Shown: one piece after another, positions 34,308 to 43,571 of the stretch
Position numbering within the stretch: the stretch's first letter is position 1
Layout: the number at the start of each line of letters is the position of its first letter
IMG/VR virus record: IMGVR_UViG_3300002835_000043
Span: 1-64,000 of that record
DNA: 64,000 nt
Direction: 5' to 3' (one strand)
From: a virus
The notes under the pieces: model-generated
What the model saw: the letters and a program-made list of their open reading frames with translations, nothing else
What the model was told of the DNA's origin: nothing
Database searches by the model: none
Position numbers and translations under genes: made by a program

Positions 34308-35050
34308 AAAAAATACACATAAATTATGCGGCACTAGGAACTAATCACAATTACAACCACCCAAATGGTGGTTATTTTAATGCTCAGATGTTGAATAGTT
34401 CAACAGCAAAAACTGTTGCAGGATTCGATGAAAGTATTAATTATAAAATAGAAAGTTTACCAGAAGATTTTAAAACAAAACATTATCAACATTTTTCACA
34501 TACCAGAGGGGCTGGTTATTGGATTTGGAAACCTTATATAATTTTAAATCATTTAAAAAATAAAATGAATGATGATGATTTATTGATGTATACTGATTCT
34601 GGTTGTCACTTTATTAATAATTTAAATCCTTTATTTAACCGTTTAAATGATACACAAGAAAAAGTTTTAGTATTTAATCTCGCTCAAATAGAAAAAGATT
34701 GGACAAAAAGAGATTGTTTTATAAAATTAAATTGTGATACCCCAGAATTTACCGATAGCAAACAGATAATGAGTACATTTTTTCTTTGTAGAAAAAATGA
34801 TTTTGCAATAAATGTCGTGGAACAATGGTATAATGAAATTAGTGATTTTCATATGGTTTCTGATGAATATATTTCTCCATCAAAAACACCAAATTATCCA
34901 AGTTTTAAAGAACATAGACATGATCAATCTATTTTAAGTCTTGTTTGTAAAAAAAATAATGTAGAATTTATGGAAGATATAAGTCAATGGGGAGATCCTA
35001 TTAAGAGAAATATGCCACAACTTGTTGCACATACAAGAAAAAGAGATTAA
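34304..35050 (+). CDS. Glycosyltransferase-like protein (248 aa)
   Basis: R-G-A-G-Y-W-I-W-K-P-Y-I-I (about 68-80) followed by L-L-M-Y-T-D-S-G-C matches a family of poorly studied capsule/LPS glycosyltransferases with W-(I/L)-W-K-P and D-x-G motifs. H-D-Q-S-I-L-S-L near residue 205 is the typical late motif of GT-A enzymes. Overlaps GT10 by four bases. Activity unknown. Confidence 0.7.
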   Translation: MKKIHINYAALGTNHNYNHPNGGYFNAQMLNSSTAKTVAGFDESINYKIESLPEDFKTKHYQHFSHTRGAGYWIWKPYIILNHLKNKMNDDDLLMYTDSGCHFINNLNPLFNRLNDTQEKVLVFNLAQIEKDWTKRDCFIKLNCDTPEFTDSKQIMSTFFLCRKNDFAINVVEQWYNEISDFHMVSDEYISPSKTPNYPSFKEHRHDQSILSLVCKKNNVEFMEDISQWGDPIKRNMPQLVAHTRKRD

Positions 35051-35058
35051 GGATATTT

Positions 35059-35823
35059 ATGAAAATACAAAAAGTAATACATGCATGTGATGATAAGGAA
35101 TTTTATTATGATTTTTGGCCAATTGTATCTAAAATTTGGAAATTAAAATTTAATATAGAACCAGTTTTATTATATTTTGGTACAAAAAATCCATCTACAG
35201 AATATGGTACTGTTGTTCATATGGAAATATTACCAGATATTCCGGTAAATACTCAATGTCAATTATCTCGATATTGGATACCAGTTACGGAACCAGATAC
35301 TATCTGGATGACATCTGATATTGATATGTTACCTATCTCTAGACAATATTTTATTGATAATATAAATCACATATCTGATGATAAATTTGTTGCGTTAAAT
35401 TCAGATCCAAGAGAAAAATATCCAAATTTGTTATATTCTTGTTGTTATAATGTTGCACAAGGGAAAACATTTACAGATCTATTAGGCATTTTACCATCAT
35501 GGAAAGATTTTATGTCATCTGGATTTTGGAAAGAAAATACACATAATTATAAACCTGATGGTCTATCTGATGCTTTACCTCATTGGGGGGCAGATGAAAT
35601 GTGGTCTAGTAAAAAAATAAACCAATATCATGATCAAAATAGAATAATTCGATTACATAGAGATTGTGGTAGACACAGATGCCATAGAATAGATAGATTA
35701 GAATGGAACTGGTCTGATGATAAAGTTAAAAATGAATATTATTATGATTGTCATAGTATAAGACCATATAAAATACATAAAGAATCTATTGATAAATTAG
35801 TAAATTTAATAATAAATAAATGA
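35059..35823 (+). CDS. Probable glycosyltransferase (254 aa)
   Basis: Starts eight bases after the previous stop with AAGGATATTT. The motif T-S-D-I-D-M-L-P (about 86-93) looks like the D-x-D of GT-A folds, and H-W-G-A-D-E-M-W (about 174-181) like the late acidic motif. The N-terminal part is a Rossmann-like sheet. Coupled with the following gene. Donor and acceptor unknown. Confidence 0.65.
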   Translation: MKIQKVIHACDDKEFYYDFWPIVSKIWKLKFNIEPVLLYFGTKNPSTEYGTVVHMEILPDIPVNTQCQLSRYWIPVTEPDTIWMTSDIDMLPISRQYFIDNINHISDDKFVALNSDPREKYPNLLYSCCYNVAQGKTFTDLLGILPSWKDFMSSGFWKENTHNYKPDGLSDALPHWGADEMWSSKKINQYHDQNRIIRLHRDCGRHRCHRIDRLEWNWSDDKVKNEYYYDCHSIRPYKIHKESIDKLVNLIINK

Positions 35824-36560
35824 ACATGATAAATTACGACGAATATATTTGGGGAGACAAATTTAAAAATTTATCTTCTTGTAATTTTGTAAAAATTGAT
35901 GATGCTAGGAGTTTTTTAAATAGAACATCAAAAATAAATAAAATTGTAACACACAATGGAGATTTACCAGTAGATGCATCATATCTCTCCCTTAAAGATA
36001 AATTTAATTTTTGGTTTGGACAAAATATAATTATTGATGATGAAAAAATTATACCTATACCAATAGGACTGGAAAATGATTATGTTCCAAATTCAATACA
36101 AAAAAAACATATGCTACATGACTATAGTAATAAAAACATAATTATTAAAAAATTGTTATATATTAATCACAATATTGGTACTAATCATGCCGAAAGAATA
36201 ATTCCTTATAATTTGTTTCAAACTAATAATTTTATTACTATACACAGTTGTGATGGATTTGGTGGTCAAAATTCATATTATACAAATATTAAAGAACATG
36301 AATTTATTCTAAGTCCACCCGGAAACGGGTTAGATTGTCATAGAACATGGGAAATATTATATCTTGGAAGAATTCCTATTTTAAAAAATATTGGTTCTCT
36401 TAAAAAATTATACAGCAATCTTCCTGTTATTTTTATTGATAAATACGAAGAAATCACAGAAGATTTTTTATTAAATAAAAAAAATGAATTAAAAAATAAA
36501 TCATTTAATTATAATAAATTAAAATTTAGTTATTGGAAAAATTTAATAGAACAGGAATGA
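35820..36560 (+). CDS. Exostosin-like (GT47-type) glycosyltransferase (246 aa)
   Basis: The C-terminal half has F-I-L-S-P-P-G-N-G-L-D-C-H-R-T-W-E (about 164-180), then L-G-R-I-P-I-L, the donor-binding signature of exostosin-like GT-B enzymes (S-P-x-G-x-G-x-D-x2-R-x-W-E). ATG at 35820 or 35826; the first overlaps the preceding stop. Known members transfer GlcA, GlcNAc, galactose or xylose in polysaccharides. Confidence 0.78.
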   Translation: MNMINYDEYIWGDKFKNLSSCNFVKIDDARSFLNRTSKINKIVTHNGDLPVDASYLSLKDKFNFWFGQNIIIDDEKIIPIPIGLENDYVPNSIQKKHMLHDYSNKNIIIKKLLYINHNIGTNHAERIIPYNLFQTNNFITIHSCDGFGGQNSYYTNIKEHEFILSPPGNGLDCHRTWEILYLGRIPILKNIGSLKKLYSNLPVIFIDKYEEITEDFLLNKKNELKNKSFNYNKLKFSYWKNLIEQE

Positions 36561-36567
36561 AAAAATT

Positions 36568-37347
36568 ATGATAACAGTAAATTTAATGGGAAGACTTGGT
36601 AATAATTTATTTCAATTAGCAACATGTTTATCACTAGCAAATAAAAATAATACAAAAGCTTACTATTGTAAAAATGAATCAAATATAAATGTATTAGAAT
36701 TACCGGATATTCAATACACTTCTTCAAATGCTCCAAATGTATTTTCAGAAAAAAAATTTAATTACAATGAAGAATTTGAAAATTTAACAGATAATACACA
36801 TTTACATGGTTACTTTCAATCGGAAAAATATTTTAAAAATTGTAAAGATTTAATACTAAAAAATTTTTCATTTAAAGAATATGTAAAACAAAATGTAAAG
36901 ACTAATGGTTATTCTGATATTGAAAATATAACAAATCAATATACAGCAATTCATATAAGAAGAACAGATTATCTAACAATACAACATGCTCACCCAATTT
37001 GTTCAAGAGAATATTATATAAATTGTTTAAATGAAATTTCACCATCCGGAAAAATTTTAATTTTTTCTGATGATTTAAATTGGTGTAAAGAAAATTTTAT
37101 AGGAGATCAATATGTTCATGTAAATTTAGATCATCATTGTTGCTTATACATGATGACTAAAGTTAAAAACATAGTAATAGCAAATAGTTCATTTAGTTGG
37201 TGGGGTGCATGGCTAAATAATAGACAAGACAAAAAGGTATATGCTCCAAAACAGTGGTTTGGGGACACTTTGCCATATAGATCTGCTGATATTAATCTGA
37301 CTAATTGTTTGAAGGATCTTTATTGTGAAGGGTGGAATGTAAGATGA
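36568..37347 (+). CDS. GT11-family alpha-1,2-fucosyltransferase-like enzyme
   Basis: G-R-L-G-N-N-L-F-Q at residues 8-16, A-I-H-I-R-R-T-D-Y (about 129-137) and N-S-S-F-S-W-W-G-A-W-L (about 208-218) are the three hallmark motifs of GT11, the H-R-R segment binding GDP-fucose. Length (259) is close to bacterial members (about 290). This is the second fucosyltransferase-type gene in the cluster, supporting a branched fucosylated or related 6-deoxy-sugar glycan. Confidence 0.9.
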   Translation: MITVNLMGRLGNNLFQLATCLSLANKNNTKAYYCKNESNINVLELPDIQYTSSNAPNVFSEKKFNYNEEFENLTDNTHLHGYFQSEKYFKNCKDLILKNFSFKEYVKQNVKTNGYSDIENITNQYTAIHIRRTDYLTIQHAHPICSREYYINCLNEISPSGKILIFSDDLNWCKENFIGDQYVHVNLDHHCCLYMMTKVKNIVIANSSFSWWGAWLNNRQDKKVYAPKQWFGDTLPYRSADINLTNCLKDLYCEGWNVR

Positions 37348-38084
37348 AAATTGCAATAATAGTTCTAAGTGGTGGTAAAGATATTGCTCATTCAAATGGT
37401 AAAACATATGATGAATTGGTTGATACTATAAAGGAAACATGGGCAAAAAGATTACCAGATAATGTCAATATTTTTTTTAATTACGGGTTTATACCAAATT
37501 ATGATAATAATCCAAAATTAGGTGAAACAAAAATTTATAAAGACATGTTATTACATGGTATAGAAGAATCATATGAAAATATGAATAAAAAAGTTTTAAA
37601 TTCATTATCCTATTTTGAAAAAGAAACCGATTATGATTTTATTTTTAGATGTTGTTGTGGTAGTTATATTAATGTTGAAAATTTAGTTAATTTTTTATCC
37701 AATAAACCAAAACAAAATTTTTATTGTGGTGTACCAACATCCTATAACCATAAAGGTGAACATTTTAATTTTGCATCTGGCTCTGGATTCTTTTTCAGTA
37801 AAGATGTATTAAAAATTATATCTAAAAATTTAAATAAAATGATAGATGAAGAAATAAAATTAGATGATGTTACTATAGGATATCATTTTAAAAAACTTGG
37901 AATAAATATTCATCCAGGGGCAAAAAGAAAAGATATAGGAGATTTACCGGAAAATAGACACCATCTTATTGATCTAAATTGTATAACAAAAGAAGATTTA
38001 TCACACTATCATTTTCATATGAGACACAATTCCCTTGGTATGAAAAAATTACATAATTTAATTGAAAATAAAATTTATTGTTAA
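37344..38084 (+). CDS. Fringe/GT31-like glycosyltransferase (246 aa)
   Basis: ATG 37344 overlaps the GT11 stop; a start 12 bases earlier is less likely. F-I-F-R-C-C-C-G-S-Y stands where D-D-D/T-D is found in GT31, then A-S-G-S-G-F-F-F-S (about 150-158) and D-D-V-T-I-G-Y (about 177-183), as in Fringe-like beta-3-glycosyltransferases. The usual D-x-D is altered here, which may mean changed metal use or low activity. Confidence 0.7.
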   Translation: MKIAIIVLSGGKDIAHSNGKTYDELVDTIKETWAKRLPDNVNIFFNYGFIPNYDNNPKLGETKIYKDMLLHGIEESYENMNKKVLNSLSYFEKETDYDFIFRCCCGSYINVENLVNFLSNKPKQNFYCGVPTSYNHKGEHFNFASGSGFFFSKDVLKIISKNLNKMIDEEIKLDDVTIGYHFKKLGINIHPGAKRKDIGDLPENRHHLIDLNCITKEDLSHYHFHMRHNSLGMKKLHNLIENKIYC

Positions 38085-38093
38085 AGGATTAAA

Positions 38094-38855
38094 ATGAAAA
38101 GTAGTATTTCTGATTACGAAAAATATAAAAATGTTTGTATCAAAGCAGTTGAAGATGATTTATTTTTTAAATCATTTCGTTCAAATAATGAATATATGGG
38201 AATATTGGAACATGTTTCATATGAATCTGGATTGGAATATTATAAACATTGTGTAGAAAAAAATAAAGTAGAATTTACAAATGATTTAATAAAAAAATTA
38301 AAAAAAACAGATTATTACGGGCTTCCTAACAGATATAAATTTGAAAAAATAGATGAGTTATCACCAACAATTTTAAGATATATTTCTGTTGCATCTGATA
38401 TTCATAGATTATATGGACCTTTAGATGGCAAAACGGTTGTTGAAATAGGAGCAGGATATGGTGGTCAATCTATGTTAATAAATTTATTATATAATATAAA
38501 AAAATATATCATAATAGATTTACCAGAAGTTATAGAACTTATAAAAAAGTTTTTAACAGTAAATAATATGGATATAGAAAAATATGAATTTTATTCATAT
38601 CCAAATATACCAACTATTAAAACAGATTTTTTAATATCAAATTATGCTTTTTCTGAATGTTATAAGAGTGTACAAGACATTTATATTAAAAATTTAATCA
38701 ATAACAGTAAAAATTTTTATATGGTTGTTAATTTTATATCAAATGATGTTTATAATAAAGAAGAATTATTACAAATGTTAAATGGAAATATAGTAGTAAC
38801 AAAAGAAGAACCAATAACAACAGATACAAATCTTTTATTTTATAAAAAGGATTAA
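38094..38855 (+). CDS. Putative sugar O-methyltransferase (253 aa)
   Basis: V-V-E-I-G-A-G-Y-G-G-Q-S (about 113-124) is the SAM-binding glycine loop. The region before, including Y-G-L-P-N-R-Y and S-P-T-I-L-R-Y, matches putative sugar O-methyltransferases from polysaccharide gene clusters. It likely caps a hydroxyl of a sugar in the glycan made by the neighbours. AAAGGATTAAA precedes the start. Confidence 0.8.
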   Translation: MKSSISDYEKYKNVCIKAVEDDLFFKSFRSNNEYMGILEHVSYESGLEYYKHCVEKNKVEFTNDLIKKLKKTDYYGLPNRYKFEKIDELSPTILRYISVASDIHRLYGPLDGKTVVEIGAGYGGQSMLINLLYNIKKYIIIDLPEVIELIKKFLTVNNMDIEKYEFYSYPNIPTIKTDFLISNYAFSECYKSVQDIYIKNLINNSKNFYMVVNFISNDVYNKEELLQMLNGNIVVTKEEPITTDTNLLFYKKD

Positions 38856-38858
38856 CAA

Positions 38859-39362
38859 ATGAAATCATATTCTCAATGCAAACAAGATTTATATGTTTTA
38901 GAAAAATTAAATAATAAAAAAGATGGCTATTATATTGAGATAGGTGCATATCACCCTACAGATATAAGTAACACAAAATTATTGGAAGAATTGGGTTGGT
39001 GTGGATTAAGCTTTGATGCCAATAATATTTCTTCCATATGGACATCTTTTAGAAAAAATGAATTTATATGGGCTGATGCTTTAAATTTTAATTTTAAAAA
39101 GTGTTTTGAGGAAAAAAATGTTCCATCGGAAATAGATTATTTATCATTAGATATAGATGAAGCAACATTAGGATGTTTAAAAATATTACCATTAAAAGAA
39201 TATAAATTTAAAGTTATTACACTTGAGCATGATGAATATTCACAAGGTTCTGCAAAAAAGAATGCTATGAGAGAAATTTTATTTTCTTATGGTTATAAAT
39301 TAGATAAACCAGATGTTAAAAATGATGGTCATATATATGAAGATTGGTGGTTAAGTTCATGA
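38859..39362 (+). CDS. FkbM-like methyltransferase (167 aa)
   Basis: S-Q-C-K-Q-D (5-10) and G-Y-Y-I-E-I-G-A-Y-H-P (23-33) are the entry to a SAM-binding domain, then D-Y-L-S-L-D-I-D-E and I-T-L-E-H-D-E, as in the FkbM family, which methylates sugar or polyketide hydroxyls. It is short but complete for this subgroup. It overlaps the epimerase start by four bases. Confidence 0.8.
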   Translation: MKSYSQCKQDLYVLEKLNNKKDGYYIEIGAYHPTDISNTKLLEELGWCGLSFDANNISSIWTSFRKNEFIWADALNFNFKKCFEEKNVPSEIDYLSLDIDEATLGCLKILPLKEYKFKVITLEHDEYSQGSAKKNAMREILFSYGYKLDKPDVKNDGHIYEDWWLSS

Positions 39363-40270
39363 ACATGTTAGTTACAGGTGGTTGTGGATTTATTGGTTCT
39401 AATATTGTTGATAGACTTTGCATATCAGAAAATTATAATGTAACAGTTATTGACAATCTTTCATCTGATGCCCATGATAAATTTTATTATAATAAAAATG
39501 TTGTTTATTATAAAGATGATATTAATAATAAACATATAGTAAATGGTATATTTGAAAGACATAGACCAGACTATGTTTTTCATTTAGCAGCAGAAGCAAG
39601 AATACAAAATTGTATAAATGAACCAACAAAAGCATTTAATACAAATACTGTTGGAACTCAAAACATACTAGAAGCATGTAGATTGTTTAATGTAAAAAAA
39701 GTAATGTTTTCAAGCACATCTGCAATTTATGGATTAAATGATACACTACCACAAACAGAAGTATTAAGTCCTAGTTGTCTGAACATGTATTCATATTCAA
39801 AATTGTTTTCTGAAGGATTATTTAAATTATATTCTGAAATGTATGGTATTGATAGCATATGTTTCCGTTATTTCAATGTTTATGGACCAAGACAACCTAT
39901 TCGTGGATCATATGCACCAGTAATTGGTGTATTTTCTAGACAAAAGAAAAACAATGAAAAAATGACTATTGTTGGGGATGGTTTACAAACAAGAGATTAT
40001 ATCCATGTTTCTGATATTGTTTCTGCAAATATAGCAGCAATGAATTGTGAACATAAATTAAATGGAAATATAATAAACATTGGAACTGGTAAATCTTTTT
40101 CAGTTTTAGATATTGCAAAGATGATGAATGGAGAGTATATTCATGTACCTGCAAGAAACGGAGAAGCACGACATACTCTTGCAGACATAACAAAAGCAAA
40201 AGAACTATTAAATTGGGAACCAAAATATAGTTTAGAAAAATACATGGAGAATAAAGAATATGATAATTGA
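39359..40270 (+). CDS. NAD-dependent sugar epimerase/dehydratase (GalE-like)
   Basis: ATG 39359 overlaps the preceding stop. V-T-G-G-C-G-F-I-G-S-N (5-15) binds NAD; S-S-T-S-A-I-Y-G then Y-S-Y-S-K (about 120 and 144-148) give the catalytic Ser and Y-x3-K. R-Y-F-N-V-Y-G-P-R-Q marks the UDP-sugar epimerase branch. It likely converts UDP-glucose-type sugars, supplying galactose or similar donor for the GT25/GT7-like enzymes. It is not the GDP-fucose synthase type. Confidence 0.88.
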   Translation: MNMLVTGGCGFIGSNIVDRLCISENYNVTVIDNLSSDAHDKFYYNKNVVYYKDDINNKHIVNGIFERHRPDYVFHLAAEARIQNCINEPTKAFNTNTVGTQNILEACRLFNVKKVMFSSTSAIYGLNDTLPQTEVLSPSCLNMYSYSKLFSEGLFKLYSEMYGIDSICFRYFNVYGPRQPIRGSYAPVIGVFSRQKKNNEKMTIVGDGLQTRDYIHVSDIVSANIAAMNCEHKLNGNIINIGTGKSFSVLDIAKMMNGEYIHVPARNGEARHTLADITKAKELLNWEPKYSLEKYMENKEYDN

Positions 40271-40481
40271 AAATAGTGAATTAAATCTTCAGCAAGAAAT
40301 TGAAAAAAGAGTTCTTAGGACTGGAGATTCTTATATTGATGCAATTCTTTTTGTATGTGAAAATTATTCTTTAGATCCAGAATATATTGCAAAACATCTA
40401 CCAAAACCAATTGTAGAAAAATTAAGAGAAGAGGGTGAATCATTAAATCTACTCCCAAAATCTTCTCGTCTACCCATATAA
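40260..40481 (+). CDS. 33: gp33-like late transcription co-activator (73 aa)
   Basis: The protein matches the compact gp33 family of T4-like phages: helix E-I-E-K-R-V-L, Y-I-D-A-I-L-F-V-C-E, Y-I-A-K-H-L, I-V-E-K-L-R-E-E-G, and L-N-L-L-P-K-S-S-R-L-P at the end. In T4, gp33 binds the beta flap of host RNA polymerase and links it with the sliding clamp (gp45) for gp55-driven transcription of TATAAATA promoters. It is just ahead of gp32, as in T4 relatives. Overlaps the epimerase end by 11 bases. Confidence 0.82.
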   Translation: MIIENSELNLQQEIEKRVLRTGDSYIDAILFVCENYSLDPEYIAKHLPKPIVEKLREEGESLNLLPKSSRLPI

Positions 40482-40515
40482 ATACCCTTGACTACTCCAG
40501 TATCTGTAGTATACT
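40477..40515 (+). promoter_or_regulatory. Overlapping late and sigma70-like promoters for gp32
   Basis: TATAAATA at 40477-40484 (overlapping the gp33 stop) is followed by TTGACT (40488-40493) and TATACT (40510-40515) with a 16-base spacer. So gp32 can be transcribed both early and late. A ribosome site (AAGGAGATATCGTAT) precedes the ATG. Confidence 0.8.
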
Positions 40516-40571
40516 ACTGGTGTAAGTCGTACATGTCGTACACTTAAAACATACAAAAGGAGATATCGTAT

Positions 40572-41492
40572 ATGTCGTTCAAGGATCTAAAGAAGCGTTC
40601 TCAGGAAAACATTTCGCGTCTGACTGAAGAACTAGAGAAGATGAATAAGGGCGCAGAGTCTTACAAGGATGATCGTTTCTGGAAGCCTACGCTTGATCAA
40701 GCAAGCAATGGTTTCGCTGTCATCCGTTTCCTTCCCCCTGTTGAGGGTGAGGATGTTCCTTGGGTTCGTGTGTTCTCACACGGTTTCCAAGGCAAGGGTG
40801 GTTGGTTCATTGAGAACTGCCCGACCACTATCGGTGGTAAGTGCCCTGTTTGTGAAGCAAACAGTGAACTTTGGAATTCCGGTATTGAGGACGACAAGAC
40901 CGTAGCCCGTGATCGCAAGCGTAAGTTGTCTTACATTGCCAACATCATGGTCGTTTCAGATCCAAAGAATCCTTCAAATGATGGAAAGGTGTTCCTTTTC
41001 AAGTTTGGTAAGAAGATCTTTGACAAGATCATGGAGAAGTTGCAGCCTGAGTTTGCTGATGAGACTCCAACCAATGTCTTTGACTTCTGGAAGGGTGCAG
41101 ACTTCAAGTTGAAGATTCGTAAGGTTGCTGGTTATGTTAACTACGACAAGAGCGAGTTCGATGATTCTACTCCGCTTCTTGGTGGTGATGATAAGCAACT
41201 GGAAGGTGTCTGGGCTAAGCAGCACAAGTTGCAGGAGTTCCTCAAGCCAGAGAACTTCAAGTCTTATGATGAACTGTCCAAGAAGTTGGATAGTGTCCTC
41301 AAGTCTGCTCCAGAGGGTAAGCGTAAGGCTGAGGAGATGTCAGATGATGACTTCGAACCAGAGACTGAACTGAAGTATTCGACTCCCAAGACTGCAAAGC
41401 CAGCAAAGATGGCTGAGAAGAAGATTGAAGAGGATGTCGAGGAAGAGGATGCAATGTCCTACTTCGAGAAGCTTACTAGTGATGACGAGTGA
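40572..41492 (+). CDS. 32: Single-stranded DNA-binding protein gp32
   Basis: The order is as in T4 gp32: a basic N-terminal cooperativity region (K-K-R-S around 7-10), an OB-like core with zinc ligands H70, C83, C91 and C94 (C-P-T-T-I-G-G-K-C-P-V-C), aromatic DNA-binding residues, and an acidic C-terminal tail (from about 270) that contacts other replication proteins. It coats ssDNA in replication, recombination and repair. Its codon use is visibly richer in G and C than surrounding genes, as for a highly expressed protein. It has its own promoters and terminator. Confidence 0.95.
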   Translation: MSFKDLKKRSQENISRLTEELEKMNKGAESYKDDRFWKPTLDQASNGFAVIRFLPPVEGEDVPWVRVFSHGFQGKGGWFIENCPTTIGGKCPVCEANSELWNSGIEDDKTVARDRKRKLSYIANIMVVSDPKNPSNDGKVFLFKFGKKIFDKIMEKLQPEFADETPTNVFDFWKGADFKLKIRKVAGYVNYDKSEFDDSTPLLGGDDKQLEGVWAKQHKLQEFLKPENFKSYDELSKKLDSVLKSAPEGKRKAEEMSDDDFEPETELKYSTPKTAKPAKMAEKKIEEDVEEEDAMSYFEKLTSDDE

Positions 41493-41516
41493 GTTAATGT
41501 GAAGATGGTGTGGAAG

Positions 41517-41547
41517 AGAGCCAGAGAAATCTGGCTCTTTTCTTTTT
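41517..41547. terminator. Terminator after gp32
   Basis: AGAGCCAGA (41517-41525), loop GAAA, TCTGGCTCT (41530-41538), then TTTCTTTTT. It also lies at the end of the convergent minus-strand gene at 41546. Confidence 0.88.
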
Positions 41548-43567
41548 ATAACATAGCTGCTTTATAATAGTCCATATAAACTTTTTCAAGTACACTTTCA
41601 TGTTTATCTGGTATAGTTCCAGCAGAATTGAAGTGTCCATTTGTTTCTAATAGTCTACCACTATTCATACCACCAATCATGTTATTGACTATGATTGGAT
41701 TTGATGAACTGGATGAACCAGATAATAAAGGTGCTATCTTATATGCATCATTATATTCTTGAACAGTATTTGCTAACACTGTACCCAAAACCATAGTTTG
41801 TCTTTGGGTTGCTGTTATATCATTTAACGCATTTTCTTTTATTATCTTGTAGATGTTATTACCAATACTTTCTGTTACTGCATTTGGTTTAGTTGATACA
41901 ACTGCTTCTGATGTTCTATTTTCACCAGCAACTATAAATGAACCAAATCTACTTCCTTCAATGATTCCTTCATTTGCCATCATACCAGCATACTGACCAT
42001 ATGCTTCGTTAACAGCTTCTCTGTGTTTTCTTTCTTGTTCTTCTCTTTGTGCAGCACTAATTAATTCTGAACCATATTTGTTAAAATATTCCTTTGGTCT
42101 TGCCCAAAGATTTGTATTATAATCTTTTAGTATTTCTGGTGCTTCTTTTAATAGCATAAAAACATTATCAAAACCAATTCTATTCAAAACAGAATTTATT
42201 TTTTTATCCGCACCTTTTTTGAGGTAATATTTATAGAGATCATCGGAATTATTAATATTTCTTGCATCTTTAAATGTTTCTAAAATTGTATTAACATCTT
42301 GTATTGAATATTTTTCTCCTTTACCCCAAGCGAGATCCATATCTACTACATTATTTAATTTTTCATGTGTTTTTACAATATTATGTAAAGCAAAAAAATT
42401 CTTTTGAGCATTTTCTACCATCTTTACTGCTCGTTCTTCTACGATCTTTGCTTCATTTATTTTTCCTTCATTTGCCAATTTCAATGCTTCTTGACCCATA
42501 ATTTCTACTTGCTTATTAGTATTTTCTAAATCCATTCTTCCCTGATCTAACATTTCACTTTCCGCAATGCCTCTAGACCAATCACTTGCTGTGTATGCTC
42601 TATATAATGCCTCACTAGCACCATACATTAATCCAACAATAGGAACAGCTCTTGCTAAAGATGGTAAACCAGCTGCAGAAAAAGCATTTGCTGTGGTTGA
42701 GATACCAAGATCTACTAAACCAGCAGATAACGAGCCTTTACCAAAAGCAACACCTGCTTGTTTTAATCTATCTGCAAATGGTACATTTTGTAAATTTGGA
42801 TCAAAAAGAGTGGAAACACCAAGAGCAGTTCCTCCTAAAAATGCAGATCTACCAGCAGAAACTGCACTCATAGTTGCAGCACCTGTCGCTCTGCCTACTG
42901 CACTTGTTCCTGCTTTTACTCTCTCAAATGGAGTTGCTTTTTGTTGTGGTCCAATTCCACTTATTGGTTTTTTACCTGTAATAGCAGTTTTTGCCTTTTC
43001 TCCTGCAATTCTAGAAAATTCTCTTTCAGGTAAAGGTGAAAATAAAGGTTTTCCTTGTATTAAATTTTTTAAAGTTTTTGTTGAAACCGTTTTTGCAGTT
43101 GCTCTAGTTGCAGCACCAGATGCACCAATATCTGCTGCTGATGATGTTCCTGCAGCCATTCCTGGCTTATTAATTACTGGTGTTTCTTTACCATCAAACC
43201 AATTTTTTAATTCATTTATTGCAGCAGTTAACCCAATTAATGATCCTGCCAATCCGGCAATACCCAATCCACCCAATAAATCAGTAATTCCACTAATCAA
43301 AGAACCCAAACCAGACTCCGTTGAAACATTTATTTCTTTATCTCTTATTTCCTCTAATAACTTAGTTGTTTTAATTCTATATTTTTTATCTTCATTTAAT
43401 AATACTTTTGATTCTGACTCAGTTTCTTCTTGTTTTGCAACTTGATCTGATGTTACTTCATTTTGTTTTTTAGTAATATCATATAGAGATTCCATAACTT
43501 TAGAAATCCCGTCAACTTTTTTACTTACACTTTCTAAAATTTTATCTCTATCTTCTTTTAATGGCAT
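41546..43567 (-). CDS. Large structural protein, possible tape-measure analogue (673 aa)
   Basis: N-terminal coiled coil with K/E/D (residues 1-80), then a long hydrophobic, glycine- and leucine-rich stretch (about 86-115, including LLGGLGIAGLAGSLIGLTAA), a middle of Ala/Thr/Gly-rich helices, and a helical C terminus ending V-Y-M-D-Y-Y-K-A-A-M-L. In T4 the tape measure gp29 lies with the hub genes 26, 51, 27, 28 and 48; this gene sits beside gp51 and gp26 homologues, so gp29 or gp28 roles are possible. Assignment by position and composition only. Confidence 0.6.
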   Translation of the reverse strand: MPLKEDRDKILESVSKKVDGISKVMESLYDITKKQNEVTSDQVAKQEETESESKVLLNEDKKYRIKTTKLLEEIRDKEINVSTESGLGSLISGITDLLGGLGIAGLAGSLIGLTAAINELKNWFDGKETPVINKPGMAAGTSSAADIGASGAATRATAKTVSTKTLKNLIQGKPLFSPLPEREFSRIAGEKAKTAITGKKPISGIGPQQKATPFERVKAGTSAVGRATGAATMSAVSAGRSAFLGGTALGVSTLFDPNLQNVPFADRLKQAGVAFGKGSLSAGLVDLGISTTANAFSAAGLPSLARAVPIVGLMYGASEALYRAYTASDWSRGIAESEMLDQGRMDLENTNKQVEIMGQEALKLANEGKINEAKIVEERAVKMVENAQKNFFALHNIVKTHEKLNNVVDMDLAWGKGEKYSIQDVNTILETFKDARNINNSDDLYKYYLKKGADKKINSVLNRIGFDNVFMLLKEAPEILKDYNTNLWARPKEYFNKYGSELISAAQREEQERKHREAVNEAYGQYAGMMANEGIIEGSRFGSFIVAGENRTSEAVVSTKPNAVTESIGNNIYKIIKENALNDITATQRQTMVLGTVLANTVQEYNDAYKIAPLLSGSSSSSNPIIVNNMIGGMNSGRLLETNGHFNSAGTIPDKHESVLEKVYMDYYKAAML

Positions 43568-43571
43568 CTAG

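Noticed and set aside
39359-40270. GDP-fucose synthase (WcaG) to complete the gmd pathway
   Set aside because: Sequence motifs fit UDP-sugar epimerases of the GalE type, not the WcaG branch.
42567-43445. 292-codon plus-strand frame inside the large minus-strand structural gene
   Set aside because: It mirrors the minus-strand gene, has proline- and alanine-rich low-complexity content without motifs, and lacks a ribosome site; the minus-strand frame is more than twice as long and in context with gp51 and gp26.
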